A stretch of DNA of 64,000 nucleotides from Streptomyces sp. TSRI0107 (lineage in GTDB: Bacteria; Actinomycetota; Actinomycetes; Streptomycetales; Streptomycetaceae), in the NCBI RefSeq assembly GCF_001905845.1, contig NZ_LIVZ01000004.1:1-64000 (forward strand). Direction: 5' to 3'. Shown here one piece after another: positions 61,184-64,000 of this stretch. Within the stretch, counting starts at the first letter, position 1, and each line of letters opens with the position of its first letter. The position numbers and the translations under genes are program-made. Under the pieces are notes generated by a model. It was given only the letters and a program-made list of their open reading frames with translations, was not told where the DNA came from and did not search any database.

Positions 61184-62809
61184 TCAGCTCACCTTGATCT
61201 GTTCGTACACCGGGACGCTGAACGGGTTGAGCTTGACGTCGGAGAGCCGCTGCGAGTAGCCGGCGCTGCCGTTCTGGTACCAGAGCGGGATGGCGGCCAT
61301 GGCGTCCCGGACGACCTTCTCGGCCTGCTGGAACTTCTGGATGGCCTTCGCGGTGTCGCTCTCGGCGTTGGCGTCGTCGACGAGCTTGTCGAACTCGGCG
61401 TTGGACCACTTGCCGTCGTTGGAGGAGGCGTTGGTGTAGTACAGCGGCTGGAGGAAGTTCTGGATCAGTGGGTAGTCCATCTGCCAGCCCGCCCGGAACG
61501 GCCCGGCCATCTTCCGGTCGGTGATCTGCTTGCGGAAGTCGGCGAAGGTGCCGACCGGGCTGGCGACGCAGGCGCGGTCGTTGTCGAGGGCGTTGTTGAT
61601 GGAGTTGCAGACCGCGTCGACCCAGTCCCGGTGGGAGCCGGTGTCCGCGTTGTACGTGATCTTGAGCTGGCCGCCGGGCAGCCCGCCGCCCTCCTCGATG
61701 AGCTTCTTGGCCTGGGCCGGGTCGTAGTCGCAGCCGTCGCCGCACAGCCCCTCCTGGAAGCCGCCGTCCTCGCCGAGCACCGGGGAGGTCCAGTCGGTGG
61801 CGGGGGTGCGGGTCTTCTGGAAGATCGTGTCGGTGATCTGCTTGCGGTCGATGGCCATGGACAGGCCCTTGCGGACCTTCTCCATGCCGTCCTTGCCCCA
61901 CTCGGAGTCGTAGTACGGGAAGGCGAGGGTCTGGATGATGCCGGCGGGGGTGTTGATGTAGCGGTCGCCGAGGTCGCTGCGGACGTTGCGCAGCTGGGCG
62001 GCGGGGATGTCGTCGGCCAGGTCGAGGTTGCCGGCCATGAGGTCGGTGTAGGCGGTGTTGTTGTCGGTGTAGACCTTGAGGTCGACCCCGCCGTTTCGCG
62101 CCTTGTCCGGGCCGGGGTACTCCTCCCACTTGCGCAGGGACATCTGGGAGCCGCGGGTGTACGACTGCACGGCGTAGGGCCCGTTGCCGACCGGCTTGGC
62201 CAGCCAGGCGTCGTGGTCGTCGAAGAAGGCGCGGGGCAGCGGGGCGTAGGCGTTGTAGCCGAGGGTGTCGGGGAAGGTCGAGAACTTCTGGGTGAGCTTG
62301 ACGGTGAAGGTGCGGTCGCCGGTGACCTTCAGTCCGGAGAGGGTGTCGGCGCTCGGCTCGCCGCCGTTCTCCGGGTGGACCTTGTCGTAGCCCTCGATAT
62401 ACCCGAAGAAGTACGCGTTGCGCTGATTGTTCCTCAGGTCGGCGCCGTAGTTCCAGGCGTCGACGAAGGACTTCGCCGTCACTTTCTCGCCATTGCTGAA
62501 CGTCCAGCCGTCCTTGACGGTGATGGTGAAGTTCTGCGAGTCGGTGGTCTCGATCCTCTCGGCGAGCATGTCCTTCGCCTCACCCGTCTCCGGGTCGTAC
62601 CGCTTGAGCCCGCGGAAGATCATGTCGAGGACCTTGCCGCCCTGCACCTCGTTGGTGTTGGCCGGTTCCAGGGGGTTCTGCGGGTCCCCCCACGAGGAGC
62701 TGAGCACCGCGCCACCGGCGCCGCCGTCGCCGCCGCCTCCGCAGGCGGTCGCCGCGAGGACTGCCGCCGCGGTGCATGCGGCCCATGTGGCGTGCGTGGC
62801 TCCGCGCAT
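61184..62809 (-). CDS. Oligopeptide-binding lipoprotein, DppA/OppA type
   Basis: A 541-aa family 5 solute-binding protein with a lipoprotein signal (LAATAC) and the SBP_bac_5 pattern: NEVQGGKVLDMIFRGL, DGWTFSNGEKVTAKSFVDAW, VGNGPYAV and AAIPLWYQNG. It captures peptides outside the membrane and delivers them to the Dpp-type permease. GAGGAGG precedes ATG 62809; the frame extends to 62848 without a ribosome site. First gene of the operon; specificity unknown. In S. coelicolor a similar system lies beside bldK (from memory). Confidence 0.92.
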   Translation of the reverse strand: MRGATHATWAACTAAAVLAATACGGGGDGGAGGAVLSSSWGDPQNPLEPANTNEVQGGKVLDMIFRGLKRYDPETGEAKDMLAERIETTDSQNFTITVKDGWTFSNGEKVTAKSFVDAWNYGADLRNNQRNAYFFGYIEGYDKVHPENGGEPSADTLSGLKVTGDRTFTVKLTQKFSTFPDTLGYNAYAPLPRAFFDDHDAWLAKPVGNGPYAVQSYTRGSQMSLRKWEEYPGPDKARNGGVDLKVYTDNNTAYTDLMAGNLDLADDIPAAQLRNVRSDLGDRYINTPAGIIQTLAFPYYDSEWGKDGMEKVRKGLSMAIDRKQITDTIFQKTRTPATDWTSPVLGEDGGFQEGLCGDGCDYDPAQAKKLIEEGGGLPGGQLKITYNADTGSHRDWVDAVCNSINNALDNDRACVASPVGTFADFRKQITDRKMAGPFRAGWQMDYPLIQNFLQPLYYTNASSNDGKWSNAEFDKLVDDANAESDTAKAIQKFQQAEKVVRDAMAAIPLWYQNGSAGYSQRLSDVKLNPFSVPVYEQIKVS

Positions 62810-63262
62810 GGTGTGCCTCCTCAGACCCAGCCGGTTCGTTATCGGCAAATATCAGCTGAATCAGGGCATGCCGCGAATGTACTCGGTCCTTTGGGGTGAT
62901 CTTGTCCCCCGGTCGCCCGCACGCTGAAGTGGATCTTCAAAAGTCACGCAACAGATCACCGGGATCCGATGCCGAACCGTTGGAAAACAACCCGGGCATG
63001 TACGCATTTCGACACCCAGCCATCCGCATAACGAACACATAGTCCGTTTCACGCAGTTGGCCCGATGTAAGACACGGGTTGATCACGGAAGCGCTACCCG
63101 CGTAGCTACGGAACAGTCAAGGGGAGGCAAAGAAAGTAAAGAGAAACCCAACTCGGACCAGAATTTGTTGACCTTGAATGAATTGCGTTGAAAAAGTCCC
63201 GCGTAGCCCGTAGGGGAGCGCCCTGCGGAGTCACTCAGACCCTCCCTTGGGCCAGGAGCACC
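62810..63262. promoter_or_regulatory. 453-bp divergent region between two oligopeptide transporter operons
   Basis: No gene seen. It is AT-richer than its surroundings from about 62830 to 63200. TTGACC at 63168-63173 is a possible -35 for the rightward operon, but no clear -10 follows. Promoters for both operons must lie here. Confidence 0.4.
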
Positions 63263-64000
63263 ATGACCCCCCCAACTCCATCCGCGGCTGCCCCGCTTGA
63301 GGTGACCGACGAGAGCGTCGACACGTCGCCCGCGCCCTCCACCCCTAAGGGCAACGAGAGCCGCTCCCCCGGCCGCCTGGCCTGGAACCGCTTCAAGCGG
63401 GACCGTACGGGCGTCATATCCGCCTGCATCGTGATCTTCTTCTTCCTGATCGCGATCTGCGCGCCGCTGATCTCCGCCCTCTACGGCAAGAACCCGTACG
63501 ACCAGTACGGCCAGGAGATCCCCGGTCTGCTCAACGACGCGGGCTTCCCCATCAAGGCCAACGGCGGCATCGACGGCGACTTCTGGTTCGGCGTCGAGCC
63601 CTCGATGGGCCGGGACGTCTTCACCTTCCTGATCTACGGCATCCGCACCTCGCTGCTGATCGCGACCGCCACCACGCTGCTGGTCACGGTGATCGGTGTG
63701 ATCGTCGGCATCACGGCCGGCTACCTCGGCGGCCGGACCGACTTCATCATCGGCCGGATCATCGACATCCTGCTGTCGTTCCCGTCGACCCTGTTCTTCA
63801 TCGCCTTCATGCCGGTCGTCTACGGCCTCTTCGTGGCACCGGACGAGGAGATCCCGACCTCGCTGCGGGCGACCTGCCTGATCCTGGTTCTCACGGCCTT
63901 CGGCTGGGCCTCCATCGCCCGGCTGCTACGCGGCCAGGTGCTGGCCCTTCGCGAGCGGGAGTTCGTGGAGGCCGCGAAGGTGACCGGCGCCTCCCCGGCC
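63263..64000 (+). CDS. Oligopeptide ABC transporter permease, DppC type (partial, runs off window)
   Basis: The first 246 codons of a permease: a 45-residue hydrophilic N-terminus, a first membrane helix (VISACIVIFFFLIAICAPLI), a long outer loop, then helices with GYLGGRTDF and the EAA-loop start REFVEAAKVTGASPA at the window edge. CCAGGAGC precedes the ATG. It begins a second, divergent peptide-import operon, possibly related to the developmental BldK system; this cannot be decided from the fragment. Confidence 0.88.
   Translation, partial: MTPPTPSAAAPLEVTDESVDTSPAPSTPKGNESRSPGRLAWNRFKRDRTGVISACIVIFFFLIAICAPLISALYGKNPYDQYGQEIPGLLNDAGFPIKANGGIDGDFWFGVEPSMGRDVFTFLIYGIRTSLLIATATTLLVTVIGVIVGITAGYLGGRTDFIIGRIIDILLSFPSTLFFIAFMPVVYGLFVAPDEEIPTSLRATCLILVLTAFGWASIARLLRGQVLALREREFVEAAKVTGASPA

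Overview
The window is a chromosomal segment of a Streptomyces species. It has very high G+C with strong third-position bias, GTG/TTG starts, purine-rich Shine-Dalgarno sites, lipobox lipoproteins, a mycothiol gene (mshB), DUF3107, DUF3117, DUF3152 and SirB1 proteins, and no rRNA, tRNA, phage or IS genes. From memory, gene order matches the S. coelicolor core region around SCO5117-SCO5180 read in reverse. Nothing was searched, so this is inference.

Layout. 0.2-3.4 kb: two tandem Tap/SlpD/SlpE-like lipoprotein peptidases sharing a 119-bp identical tract. 3.5-6.4 kb: a free-standing Tudor-like protein, two small unknown genes, then a deaminase-ASCH fusion gene lying between duplicated copies of a hairpin next to moeZ; it looks acquired. 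6.4-11.5 kb: a tightly coupled minus-strand operon of PelF-like glycosyltransferase, multi-pass membrane protein, 63-aa collagen-like peptide, sugar epimerase and spherulin-4-type hydrolase, a candidate for an undescribed exopolysaccharide system. 11.6-17.2 kb: DUF3152 metalloprotease, hydrolase, TetR regulator, DUF3107, ferritin-like protein. 17.6-20.4 kb: a DEAD-box RNA helicase with a long histone-H1-like repeat tail and no ordinary start codon. 20.5-27.2 kb: hydrolase, NYN-domain protein, a 50-aa protein behind an exact sigma-R-type promoter, MarC, PHP, MFS and SUFU-domain proteins.

27-45 kb: a deeply conserved actinobacterial block. It holds corA, a soluble MgtE-like protein, DUF1003, mrp, tatB, htrA, an anti-sigma factor, an ECF sigma factor, an O-methyltransferase, DUF3117, tagA, a DivIVA-like protein, a folP2-like gene, a LOG-family protein and dapE. 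As I remember it, this parallels Mycobacterium tuberculosis Rv1202-Rv1239 (dapE, LOG, folP2, tagA, DUF3117, sigE, rseA, htrA, tatB, mrp, MgtE, corA). 45-57 kb: lysozyme-fold protein, secreted protein, dapC, fdxA, GNAT, SirB1, a VanW-type wall-binding protein, mshB and an S9 dipeptidyl peptidase. 57-64 kb: a complete oligopeptide ABC transporter (dppABCDF order, minus strand) and the start of a divergent DppC-like permease that runs off the window.

Links between genes: dapC and dapE serve lysine/peptidoglycan DAP synthesis. Sigma factor, anti-sigma, HtrA and TatB form an envelope-stress and export module. The peptidases and the oligopeptide transporter suit peptide scavenging. mshB and the sigma-R promoter point to thiol homeostasis. 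About a dozen genes have a TANNNT hexamer 6-7 nt before the start codon and no Shine-Dalgarno, the expected layout of leaderless mRNAs; this was used to choose several starts.
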